A stretch of 42,030 bases of DNA, taken from the IMG/VR virus record IMGVR_UViG_3300036651_001481, positions 1 through 42,030 of that record. One strand, given 5' to 3'. The stretch comes from a virus. Below, in pieces: positions 22,865 to 28,833 of the stretch. The notes under the pieces were generated by a model. It was not told where the DNA came from, ran no database searches, and worked only from the letters and a program-made list of their open reading frames with translations. The position numbers were made by a program, and so were the translations under genes. The first letter of the stretch is position 1. The number at the start of each line of letters is the position of its first letter.

Positions 22865-23431
22865 TTATTTAAAATCCTTTAGTTTTATCTTTCCAATAGG
22901 TTCATCATTTTCCCACCAAACAATTCCCTCAATTGGAGCATCAATACCAACTCTGCTTTTTTGCTTTCCCATCCATTCTTTTAATTCAGTAAACTTTACT
23001 GGAGCACCATCAAGATTTAATTGTGCCCTCACTTCTGGTAGTGAAAAGAAGAAAACTCTATTTGCTGTAAGATTAAGAGGATTTCCTTGGATATCTGGAC
23101 CAACTGCTTCTGCTGACCATTCACCATCTGGAACATCAGATAAGCTAGTGTTTCTTATTGCATCCCAGATCCATTGATCGTTTTTATCATACTCATCAGC
23201 ATCTATATACCAAGGCTCAGTTATTCCCTTTGCCTTTTGGATTTTATCGGGATTTCTTCGTTTCTCTAAACGGACAAGCATATGGTTTCTTACTGTAGCT
23301 CGCACATTTGTGCCATCTATCTTTTCTGTAGGAATAGCTTGTAAAAGATCTGTTGAGCTTACAGTCTCTTGATTGATAACTCCCCGATTACCTTCCCAAT
23401 TTCTTTCAAATATCGTACTTATCTTATTCAT
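22865..23431 (-). CDS. RNA ligase-type nucleotidyltransferase, 188 aa
   Basis: Contains the ordered motifs of covalent nucleotidyltransferases: EKIDGT with the KxDG lysine at residue 37 (the adenylated residue), a RLEKRR segment, a GEWSAEAVG segment, EGIVWW (motif IV) and GKIKLKDF (motif V). It is only the core domain without an obvious C-terminal extension. It resembles DUF5565/T4 RNA ligase relatives that seal nicked RNA, for example tRNAs cut by host defences (knowledge of the family; target not shown here). Confidence 0.85.
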   Translation of the reverse strand: MNKISTIFERNWEGNRGVINQETVSSTDLLQAIPTEKIDGTNVRATVRNHMLVRLEKRRNPDKIQKAKGITEPWYIDADEYDKNDQWIWDAIRNTSLSDVPDGEWSAEAVGPDIQGNPLNLTANRVFFFSLPEVRAQLNLDGAPVKFTELKEWMGKQKSRVGIDAPIEGIVWWENDEPIGKIKLKDFK

Positions 23432-23432
23432 A

Positions 23433-23588
23433 TTAATTGTATTTTATCGCTAACTTGCTTGCTTGTATCGACCTATAACTTTTATCTCTATCCTGATGCC
23501 AAAGATTATCTTTCCACACGACGTTTTTACATGCTTCTTTATTAGCTTTACACTTAGGACAATGCTCATTATCGTAATGAATACACAT
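23433..23588 (-). CDS. Small Cys/His-rich protein, 51 aa
   Basis: Begins MCIHYDNEHCPKCKANKEAC, a compact set of Cys/His residues suited to one zinc ion, then a basic tail. Its stop and start form TAATATG junctions with both neighbours. Function unknown. Confidence 0.65.
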   Translation of the reverse strand: MCIHYDNEHCPKCKANKEACKNVVWKDNLWHQDRDKSYRSIQASKLAIKYN

Positions 23589-23589
23589 A

Positions 23590-23745
23590 TTACTTCTGTA
23601 ACCCTTCCTTTTCTTCTTTAAGTAAGGTAGCTAAATCTCTCAGAAACTTTTGATACGCTGGGGAACTGGATATATACCTGAGTCTCATGTCCTCAAGTTT
23701 TCTGTCTATTTCAGTTATCCTTGTTTGTTTTTCTATATCTTTCAT
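23590..23745 (-). CDS. Small helical protein, 51 aa
   Basis: MKDIEKQTRITEIDRKLEDM... to LLKEEKEGLQK; predicted all-helical. TAATATG junction to the next gene. Function unknown. Confidence 0.6.
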   Translation of the reverse strand: MKDIEKQTRITEIDRKLEDMRLRYISSSPAYQKFLRDLATLLKEEKEGLQK

Positions 23746-23752
23746 AGTCAAA

Positions 23753-23986
23753 CTAGTTCACCTTAGAAGATGCAATGTCCCTAAGGCTATTGCTAACCAA
23801 ATATAATTTCGTGGTGTATTGAATACTCCAAGGGTCATCGAGTCCAGGTCTGTCTTTACCTCTCTCCTTGGCTTTAGTCTTACCGCCTATTCGTTTCAGA
23901 AATAGGGACTCAGGACGGTTTTGAATCGTCTGGATAATACTTTCGGTCTGGTGATACACCAGCCGAGCTTTAGTAACCACTTCCAT
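23753..23986 (-). CDS. Doubtful 77-aa open frame within a structured region
   Basis: Open from ATG 23984-23986 (MEVVTKARLVYHQTES...). It lacks a ribosome site at normal spacing and lies wholly in a segment with many inverted repeats and a pseudoknot. It may be chance coding in an RNA gene, or a real gene with a structured message. No protein family recognised. Confidence 0.35.
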   Translation of the reverse strand: MEVVTKARLVYHQTESIIQTIQNRPESLFLKRIGGKTKAKERGKDRPGLDDPWSIQYTTKLYLVSNSLRDIASSKVN

Positions 23987-24115
23987 AGCCTTTAGCTATC
24001 TAATAGCTGTATGTCTCGTATTACTCAATTTGAGACAGTGACCCAACGCACTTACGTGCATCTATGAAGCGTGTAATTTGAACGACACGCCTCGTAGATT
24101 TTCAAATTATTGGGT
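23761..24115. ncRNA. Candidate structured RNA with pseudoknots
   Basis: Pairings on the plus strand. CCAAGG (23828-23833) with CCTTGG (23866-23871) crosses GAGTCC (23840-23845) with GGACTC (23906-23911). Hairpins are CCTATT/AATAGG, CACCAG/CTGGTG and CCTTAG/CTAAGG. At 24041-24115, ACCCAA/TTGGGT closes GCAC/GTGC, an 8-bp ATCTATGA/TCGTAGAT stem, and GCGTGT/ACACGC, whose loop (24074-24082) pairs over 9 bases with 24101-24109. The strand is unresolved because both can fold. No known RNA class was matched. Confidence 0.5.
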
Positions 24116-24118
24116 TAT

Positions 24119-24709
24119 TTAGTTTTCAAAGAGCGAATTCAATATATGTAATCCAGTTTCTGGTTCTACGCAATTTCTTAGTATTTTTCTTTTATCAATC
24201 CCTTTATATTTACTTAGATCGAAGCCTTTTCTTTCTTGTAAAGTTTTAATAGTGCCATGATGCTCACGGCTTTTTTTTGTTAGATTTTGTATCTTAAAAT
24301 TCGCCCAAAAATAATGCTTATTTATATCTTGTGGTTCAATAAGAGGCTTATACCAGCTAATAACATTTTCTACTACATAAAATCCGGGATAATATCCTTG
24401 TAGCAATAATATTTCTTCATATAGTTTCATGTCGGGATAAATTGGTTTATTTTGACCTGATCCAACACCAAGCATTTTTCTTATTTTGCTATGACTAGGA
24501 CATGGAGGACTTGACCAAATAAAATCATATTCGAGAAAATGATCCAATAAATATTGGTGCGCATCTGTCACTATGACAATATCGCTAGGAAATAACTCTT
24601 TGTAGATTTTTGCTATATCTGGATCTATTTCTATAGCAGTTACCTCATGGGAATCTCCCCACAATTTCCTATTACCTCCAATACCTGCATATAAATTCAA
24701 TATTTTCAT
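24119..24709 (-). CDS. C5-type DNA methyltransferase-like protein, 196 aa
   Basis: The N-terminus MKILNLYAGIGGNRKLW is the SAM-binding motif I of cytosine-5 methyltransferases. Motif IV is SSPPCPSHS with the catalytic-type Cys, and VVENV is motif VI (ENV). It has about 196 residues and lacks a clear target-recognition domain, so it is a minimal or partner-dependent form. It may protect phage DNA from restriction or mark it. It sits in the early block after a winged-helix gene. Confidence 0.87.
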   Translation of the reverse strand: MKILNLYAGIGGNRKLWGDSHEVTAIEIDPDIAKIYKELFPSDIVIVTDAHQYLLDHFLEYDFIWSSPPCPSHSKIRKMLGVGSGQNKPIYPDMKLYEEILLLQGYYPGFYVVENVISWYKPLIEPQDINKHYFWANFKIQNLTKKSREHHGTIKTLQERKGFDLSKYKGIDKRKILRNCVEPETGLHILNSLFEN

Positions 24710-24734
24710 ATCTGTACTACCTTTCCTGTTATTG

Positions 24735-25001
24735 TCATATGCTTAAGCTCACTTCTTTTTGTAAAATCGGATCCCACACGGTACAAATTCGATGTTCTGG
24801 TTGGGATTCAAGAGAATAGGTAGCAGTTCCGTCATGTTCCCGTTTTGACACAATTCTTACACCCTTTTTATTGAGTTCTGATACCAATTTGGGAACATCA
24901 ACAGCATGAGTAATATTCCGTAGTTGATTTGTATTGATACCTAAAAAGCCTGATTCTTTAATCAGTCTGTAGATCCATTTTTGTTTTCCTCGTAATTGCA
25001 T
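24735..25001 (-). CDS. Winged-helix DNA-binding protein, 88 aa
   Basis: A helix-turn-helix with wing: YRLIKESGFLGINTNQLRNITHAVDVPKLVSELNKKG then VRIVSKREHDGTATYSLE. This is the layout of small MarR-like or restriction-associated winged helices. Its message has a structured leader (25014-25083). Possible early regulator. Confidence 0.75.
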   Translation of the reverse strand: MQLRGKQKWIYRLIKESGFLGINTNQLRNITHAVDVPKLVSELNKKGVRIVSKREHDGTATYSLESQPEHRICTVWDPILQKEVSLSI

Positions 25002-25013
25002 AAGTCTCCAAAT

Positions 25014-25083
25014 AGGCTTTCGCCTGACTTTATTTATATTTACTCCCTAGATCAGTCTTCGTGTCCTTGCGGGCGAAGACTGA
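25014..25083 (-). promoter_or_regulatory. Two hairpins in the leader of the winged-helix gene
   Basis: A 10-bp stem TCAGTCTTCG/CGAAGACTGA (25052-25061 with 25074-25083) has a 12-base loop that allows a further CC/GG pair around GCAA. Nearer the gene is AGGC-GAAA-GCCT (25014-25025). No U tract follows, so these are not terminators. They could control translation or stability. Confidence 0.55.
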
Positions 25084-25091
25084 CTCAAGGA

Positions 25092-25493
25092 CTACTTTGC
25101 TCTACAGAATGATCCATCGGCATTCTTTGTAGGACAAGACCAGAAAGCATAAGGCTTTCCAGTTTCTTTGTTATTTCCCTCTTTCCAGATTTTTGTAATT
25201 CCATGTACGCTACATGTAGGAGCTACCTTTTTATCTGTCTGAATTCCATTTACTTTGGTAAACTGTTCAGCTTTGGTGCCATAAAGAGCTAGAAGTCTGT
25301 CATATACCTTCCGGGCATATTTCATTCCTTCAGTTCTAGCTTTAGGAGTAGTAGCTTTTATACGAACAGTGTTCTTACCATCAGAAGAAAGGAAAAGTTC
25401 GAATTCAAAATCCTCATTGCTTTCTTCATCTCTCGTAAGCCATACTTCGTTAATAGATTCCTTTGCTTGTTCTTCTTCAAAGTTTTCGTACAT
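25092..25493 (-). CDS. Hypothetical protein with C-terminal zinc-ribbon-like motif, 133 aa
   Basis: Acidic N-terminal half (NFEEEQAKESINE), then APTCSVHGITKIWKEG...GKPYAFWSCPTKNADGSFC. The C-terminal Cys/His spacing is a zinc ribbon seen in several phage DNA-binding proteins. It could bind single-stranded DNA, but no OB-fold is evident. Confidence 0.7.
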   Translation of the reverse strand: MYENFEEEQAKESINEVWLTRDEESNEDFEFELFLSSDGKNTVRIKATTPKARTEGMKYARKVYDRLLALYGTKAEQFTKVNGIQTDKKVAPTCSVHGITKIWKEGNNKETGKPYAFWSCPTKNADGSFCRAK

Positions 25494-25673
25494 TTATTTC
25501 ACCCCCTCTCTATGCATTCCTTCTTCGTGATCTGTTAAACACATTGAGCAATAGACTGTCTTCTTGCCTATCACTGTCTTCTTTTCTCTCATCCAATATG
25601 GATTGCCTATCTCTGTGATAAACTCTCTTTTCTTGTTTGATCTTTGAGCTAAGTTAATTGGTTGATATGTCAT
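25494..25673 (-). CDS. Small hypothetical protein, 59 aa
   Basis: Start ATG 25671-25673 overlaps the upstream TAA (TAATG). Basic protein with one CSMC pair and His residues near the C-terminus (CLTDHEEGMH), possibly metal binding. Function unknown. Confidence 0.65.
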   Translation of the reverse strand: MTYQPINLAQRSNKKREFITEIGNPYWMREKKTVIGKKTVYCSMCLTDHEEGMHREGVK

Positions 25674-26221
25674 TAGTACCACCCGTCCTTTACTTCATGC
25701 GCCCATGCGTTATCAGGATTTCCATAGCGATTCTTTATGTAATCGAATCCGAATTGGATTTGGTCTTGAATACTCATAGAAAGCATTTTGTTACAAGGAA
25801 GAGATTGAAATATGCCACATGCGCCCGATTGAGGATTGATAGCTTGAGGATTAAACCCTGACTCTCGCATCAAGAGTTTATCCATACTATCTACTTGATT
25901 GTCACCAAACTCTATTTTAGTTAAGGAAAGGACTATTTCTCTCACCTGCATGTTAGGGTGAATCACCATGACCTGTATATTGTTTGGATGTGTATAAGCA
26001 GCTTGTGCTTTTGGAGCTTCAGCAAAGAAAGGAAAGGTTGTATATGCTGAATAGAGAATAAATCCTACTACTATCAGTCTCCATTCCCACCTTCTAAATG
26101 AATAAAGGCCTGTCCCTACAAGAGCTATAAGGCCAAGAAGGATCATAACTATTTCATAGGCAATCTTGGCGATTGCTTCTGCTAGTTTTTCTGATAATGG
26201 TTTATGTAACATGTTTTTCAT
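25673..26221 (-). CDS. Membrane-anchored lytic transglycosylase (SLT), 182 aa
   Basis: Two N-terminal hydrophobic segments (EIVMILLGLIALVGTGLY and WRLIVVGFILYSAYTTF), a spacer, then a transglycosylase core: LLMRESGFNPQAINPQSGACGIFQSLPC. Glu of RESG is the expected catalytic residue, and the GxxxxFQ segment follows as in SLT enzymes. Place in the early/lysogeny-proximal block, not beside the endolysin, suggests a role other than lysis, such as local wall remodelling. Confidence 0.8.
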   Translation of the reverse strand: MKNMLHKPLSEKLAEAIAKIAYEIVMILLGLIALVGTGLYSFRRWEWRLIVVGFILYSAYTTFPFFAEAPKAQAAYTHPNNIQVMVIHPNMQVREIVLSLTKIEFGDNQVDSMDKLLMRESGFNPQAINPQSGACGIFQSLPCNKMLSMSIQDQIQFGFDYIKNRYGNPDNAWAHEVKDGWY

Positions 26222-26394
26222 AAATCTTCTCGATAAAATTCAATCATTTTTATAAGCGAATCAATCGCATCACTTCTTCTTTCACCATCTGCTAATAAGT
26301 CAGGCAGATCGTCGTCAAGTGTTTCTGGTCTAGTATCAATTACTAAACTGTCTATAATTTTTGTTAACTGTGTTTTAATTTCTGAGCCTGTCAT
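26218..26394 (-). CDS. Small acidic protein, 58 aa
   Basis: ATG 26392-26394 with an AAGG ribosome site upstream; stop TGA overlaps the transglycosylase ATG as ATGA. The sequence MTGSEIKTQLTKIIDSLV... is acidic in the middle (DDDLPDLLADGERR). Function unknown. Confidence 0.65.
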   Translation of the reverse strand: MTGSEIKTQLTKIIDSLVIDTRPETLDDDLPDLLADGERRSDAIDSLIKMIEFYREDL

Positions 26395-26414
26395 ATATTC
26401 CTTTCGTATCTTGA

Positions 26415-26448
26415 ATTAGCCTGTGCAAATCACGTAAGGCAGGCTAAT
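26415..26448 (-). promoter_or_regulatory. 9-bp hairpin in early operon
   Basis: ATTAGCCTG (26415-26423) pairs with CAGGCTAAT (26440-26448) around a 16-base loop, between two early genes. No U tract. It could be an mRNA processing or regulatory hairpin. Confidence 0.55.
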
Positions 26449-26454
26449 CTAAAA

Positions 26455-26700
26455 TCAGAAGGGTATTTGATTTTTTATCGCATACTCCACTGAGTCAACG
26501 TCAAAGAGAGCTTTCATTTCGCTCTCTACTTCTTGCTTGTATTCAAGAAGCTTTCTATATTCGAGTCCTTGTAGTGGTTTAAGAGCTACGCCATGAATCA
26601 TGTTTAGATTCATATCAATCTCTTTTTCCATTTCTACAAAACTAGGTAGGTTGTTGAGAGCTTTCATAGTTCTCTTGTTTATTTTTTTAGTGATAGTCAT
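26455..26700 (-). CDS. Hypothetical helical protein, 81 aa
   Basis: Basic N-terminus (MTITKKINKRTMKALNNL), then helices (YRKLLEYKQEVESEMKALF). ATG 26698-26700 overlaps the stop of the HTH gene. Function unknown. Confidence 0.7.
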   Translation of the reverse strand: MTITKKINKRTMKALNNLPSFVEMEKEIDMNLNMIHGVALKPLQGLEYRKLLEYKQEVESEMKALFDVDSVEYAIKNQIPF

Positions 26701-26900
26701 TTAGAACCTCCTTTCTTGGGATATTTCTTTGTGATGTTTGTTCTCGTAGATCCTGTAGCTTCTGCAAGGTCTCTGTAGCTTGCGCCTTTTTTATACGCAA
26801 CTTGAGCGATTTGATCGGCCTCTGTAAAAAAGAATTCTCTTAGTTGTTTGAGGATGTCATTCCATTGGTCTCTCTTGTTTTTTGTAATTTTACTAGCCAT
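26697..26900 (-). CDS. Small helix-turn-helix regulator, 67 aa
   Basis: A helix-turn-helix at about residues 38-60 (GASYRDLAEATGSTRTNITKKY) with basic ends. It is the first gene of the leftward early block and is divergent from the integrase, the usual place of a Cro-like regulator or excisionase. Its start lies inside a palindrome (26893-26917) that may be its own operator. Confidence 0.75.
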   Translation of the reverse strand: MASKITKNKRDQWNDILKQLREFFFTEADQIAQVAYKKGASYRDLAEATGSTRTNITKKYPKKGGSK

Positions 26901-26917
26901 ATTGTATAATTGGCTAG
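26893..26917. promoter_or_regulatory. Palindromic operator candidate over a -10 box
   Basis: CTAGCCA (26893-26899) and TGGCTAG (26911-26917) flank 11 bases holding a plus-strand TATAAT (26905-26910). The left arm overlaps the start codon of the HTH gene. A protein bound here would block the plus promoter that reads into the tRNA half. Confidence 0.6.
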
Positions 26918-26932
26918 ATCATTTTCATTCAA

Positions 26933-26967
26933 GCGGGTTTAGCTCAGTGGTAGAGCATCTGTCTACC
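26933..26967 (+). other. attP candidate: 5' half of a tRNA (Gly-like)
   Basis: GCGGGTTTAGCTCAGTGGTA (26933-26952) and the following GAGCA give an acceptor 5' strand, U8-A9, and a complete D arm (GCTC/GAGC). TCTGT then matches an anticodon-stem 5' strand and the loop begins CT. After the loop the expected 3' anticodon strand (ACAGA) is missing. No T arm or 3' acceptor strand is present nearby. A partial tRNA beside an integrase is the usual mark of a tRNA attachment site with anticodon-loop crossover. Here the 5' half is carried, with its own -10 box 22 bases upstream. Confidence 0.65.
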
Positions 26968-27010
26968 GAGGAGCTAGAGGCTGAATGCGGATCTAGTAAT
27001 ACTTTTATAC

Positions 27011-27049
27011 ACTGTCTATCTTGATATGTCAAGAGGCAGTTTTCTTTTT
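27011..27049 (+). terminator. Intrinsic terminator after the tRNA half
   Basis: Stem ACTG...TCTTGA / TCAAGA...CAGT with TATG loop (27011-27040), followed by TTTTCTTTTT. It lies between the tRNA fragment and the integrase and would stop transcripts entering from the tRNA side. Confidence 0.7.
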
Positions 27050-27180
27050 ACCCATTTTGCTGTAATAAAATACGAACGGTTCACAGTATGACTTTTTCAG
27101 CAAGGTGATTTTTTGCATTTTGGGAGCATAATGGTTATTGCTAGACTGTAAGAAAGCTGTAAGAATGAAGATGATCCATT

Positions 27181-28182
27181 ATGGATCAGATAGGAGAATT
27201 TCAACACTTCCTTCGTTTGAAGGGCCAAGAAGAGTCAACCATACGGACGAATACTAAACTAATACGAAGAGTCTTAACTGACTGCTCGCCTCTTATGCTT
27301 TCTACGTTCTCCAATATGGTGAATGGGTTAATCATCCAAAAAAAATCCGTAAAATACATCCGACAAATTATAACTATAACTCGCTACTTCGCTGAGTTTA
27401 CCCATCTTAAAGACCTCATAGACTTTAGGATGCCAAAACTTCGGGATAAGTCAACCTATATTCGTGGAACCTTGTCTGATGAAGAAATTGATTCTTTTAT
27501 TAATCTTTCGTGTCCTTACTCCTCTCGATTTACTCCAGTATGGAAACAGTGGAGTATGTTTTGGACAGTGCAGGCATATACGGGGATGCGACCTGCTGAG
27601 GTAAGCCGATTACGTGTTACAGATATAGATTTTGGCTTAGGAAAGATAAATGTGTTAGAGACAAAAACAGGATACCCCCGTGAGATCCCTATATCCCCCA
27701 TGATTCGTTCTTCTTTAGAGAAGTATGTAAAAGCACTTTGTCATGATTTACTTTTTCCAACGTCCCGGGATAAAACTGTACCTGTGTCTCCTAGTGCGTG
27801 GCTTGAGAATTTCAATATAAGAAAACGAATACTTAAGCTAAATCGACCTCATCTTAGTGCCTACTCCTTACGACACTCGTTTGCGTCTCGCTTAATTAGT
27901 GAAACATCTATCTATGACGTGAAGACGTTGATGGGCCATAGGAAGATTAGCACCACAGAAAAGTATCTCCATACGAACCTCAAGAGGCTCCAGAAGACCA
28001 TAGACAGTGATCCTCTAGGAGAGAGGTATAAATCGCCTCAAGACCAATTCCATGACATCCTTAAGCAAGAAAATGTGCTTTCTGAAAAGTACTTTGAAAA
28101 CATTCACTCACAGGTAAGTATCTCAGAGGATGGTTCGGAAATTCTTATTAAAAGAAAGATAAAGCATATTAATTTCCCATAA
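27181..28182 (+). CDS. int: Tyrosine recombinase / integrase, 333 aa
   Basis: An N-terminal SAM-like core-binding domain (about residues 1-85) and a C-terminal catalytic domain. Catalytic residues: Arg 137 (GMRPAEV), Lys 162 (ETKTG), Arg 231 in YSLRHSF with Tyr in place of the first His, His 253 (GHRK) and nucleophile Tyr 262 (EKYLHT). A C-terminal extension of about 70 residues follows the Tyr. On the opposite strand to nearly all other genes, next to the attP candidate. No clear ribosome site precedes ATG. Confidence 0.93.
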   Translation: MDQIGEFQHFLRLKGQEESTIRTNTKLIRRVLTDCSPLMLSTFSNMVNGLIIQKKSVKYIRQIITITRYFAEFTHLKDLIDFRMPKLRDKSTYIRGTLSDEEIDSFINLSCPYSSRFTPVWKQWSMFWTVQAYTGMRPAEVSRLRVTDIDFGLGKINVLETKTGYPREIPISPMIRSSLEKYVKALCHDLLFPTSRDKTVPVSPSAWLENFNIRKRILKLNRPHLSAYSLRHSFASRLISETSIYDVKTLMGHRKISTTEKYLHTNLKRLQKTIDSDPLGERYKSPQDQFHDILKQENVLSEKYFENIHSQVSISEDGSEILIKRKIKHINFP

Positions 28183-28184
28183 AT

Positions 28185-28228
28185 GCTAGCAGGGAGCTAG
28201 TAGATTGCTAGCTAATTGCTAGTAATAT
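28185..28228 (+). repeat. Four GCTAG direct repeats with exact 11-bp period
   Basis: GCTAG begins at 28185, 28196, 28207 and 28218. The array sits between integrase and the XRE gene and overlaps the probable -10 (TAATAT at 28223-28228), seven bases before the XRE ATG. The spacing of about one helical turn fits a repressor array on one face of DNA. Confidence 0.75.
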
Positions 28229-28235
28229 TACCTTA

Positions 28236-28442
28236 ATGAGACCTGCCAAACAATTAGGAGAAATGATTCAACGGCTTCGGAAAGGAGCAGGTATTTCCCA
28301 AGAAGAATTTGCTGAAAAGATAAATATCAGTCGGACACATATGGGGCATATTGAACAAGGCAGAAGAAAGCCATCGCTTCGTATATTAGAAAAGATAGCC
28401 AAAGGACTACGAGTACAAGTAAAAGACTTAATTCCTTTTTAA
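28236..28442 (+). CDS. XRE-family repressor-like regulator, 68 aa
   Basis: A classic HTH_3 domain fills the protein: LGEMIQRLRKGAGISQEEFAEKINISRTHMGHIEQGRRKPSLRILEKIAKGL. It lacks a multimerisation or peptidase domain, like small Cro/CI-type regulators. Downstream of integrase and preceded by the GCTAG array. It is probably part of lysogeny control. Its stop abuts the holin stop with no gap. Confidence 0.88.
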   Translation: MRPAKQLGEMIQRLRKGAGISQEEFAEKINISRTHMGHIEQGRRKPSLRILEKIAKGLRVQVKDLIPF

Positions 28443-28649
28443 CTACTCTACACGTCCGTCTAAACTTTTTCGTAGAATGTTTACTATCACTGGTGCTAAG
28501 GTCATGATGATTGGCGTATATACTCCTAAGTTTTGCTTGGTAATATATGCGTATAGATAGGTAATAGCTGTACCTGCTAGTGCGATAAGTAAGCCCTTCC
28601 CAAGTGAAAGTAAATCCTGTTTTCCAAATCCTTGTAAATGTATTTTCAT
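28443..28649 (-). CDS. Putative holin, 68 aa
   Basis: Two hydrophobic helices (LLSLGKGLLIALAGTAITYLYAY and VYTPIIMTLAPVIVNIL) with a short basic C-terminus, directly downstream of the endolysin block. Start ATG 28647-28649 is chosen because of a perfect AAGGAGGTG ribosome site. The frame is open 34 codons further up, but a separate small gene ends there. Confidence 0.75.
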   Translation of the reverse strand: MKIHLQGFGKQDLLSLGKGLLIALAGTAITYLYAYITKQNLGVYTPIIMTLAPVIVNILRKSLDGRVE

Positions 28650-28662
28650 ATGTTTCACCTCC

Positions 28663-28833
28663 TTAGTTTTGTGTCGTCGGTTGTGACGGCGTATGTATTT
28701 TTCTCTGTCTAAATCGCCTTGTGGGTAAAAATTCCTGTAATATTGTTCCATTCGGTGTCACCTCATGTTTTACTTCCACAAACCCTTTCGGCGTTTCTTG
28801 CCCTTCTACTTTTTTAGAAATAGGCCTTTCCAT
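28663..28833 (-). CDS. Small protein between endolysin and holin, 56 aa
   Basis: ATG 28831-28833 lies inside the end of the endolysin gene and TAA 28663-28665 begins the TAAGGAGG ribosome site of the holin. The sequence MERPISKKVEGQETPKGFVEVKHEV... has balanced composition, ending TPSQPTTQN. It competes with an open frame in another phase (the N-terminal extension of the holin frame). I favour this one. Function unknown. Confidence 0.55.
   Translation of the reverse strand: MERPISKKVEGQETPKGFVEVKHEVTPNGTILQEFLPTRRFRQRKIHTPSQPTTQN

Noticed and set aside
23761-24115. Group I intron, RNase P RNA or tmRNA
   Set aside because: The characteristic conserved core segments of these RNAs were not found on either strand, and there is no P8-like element between the crossing stems.
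26933-27005. Complete functional tRNA
   Set aside because: The 3' anticodon strand, T arm and acceptor 3' strand are all absent; only the 5' half matches.
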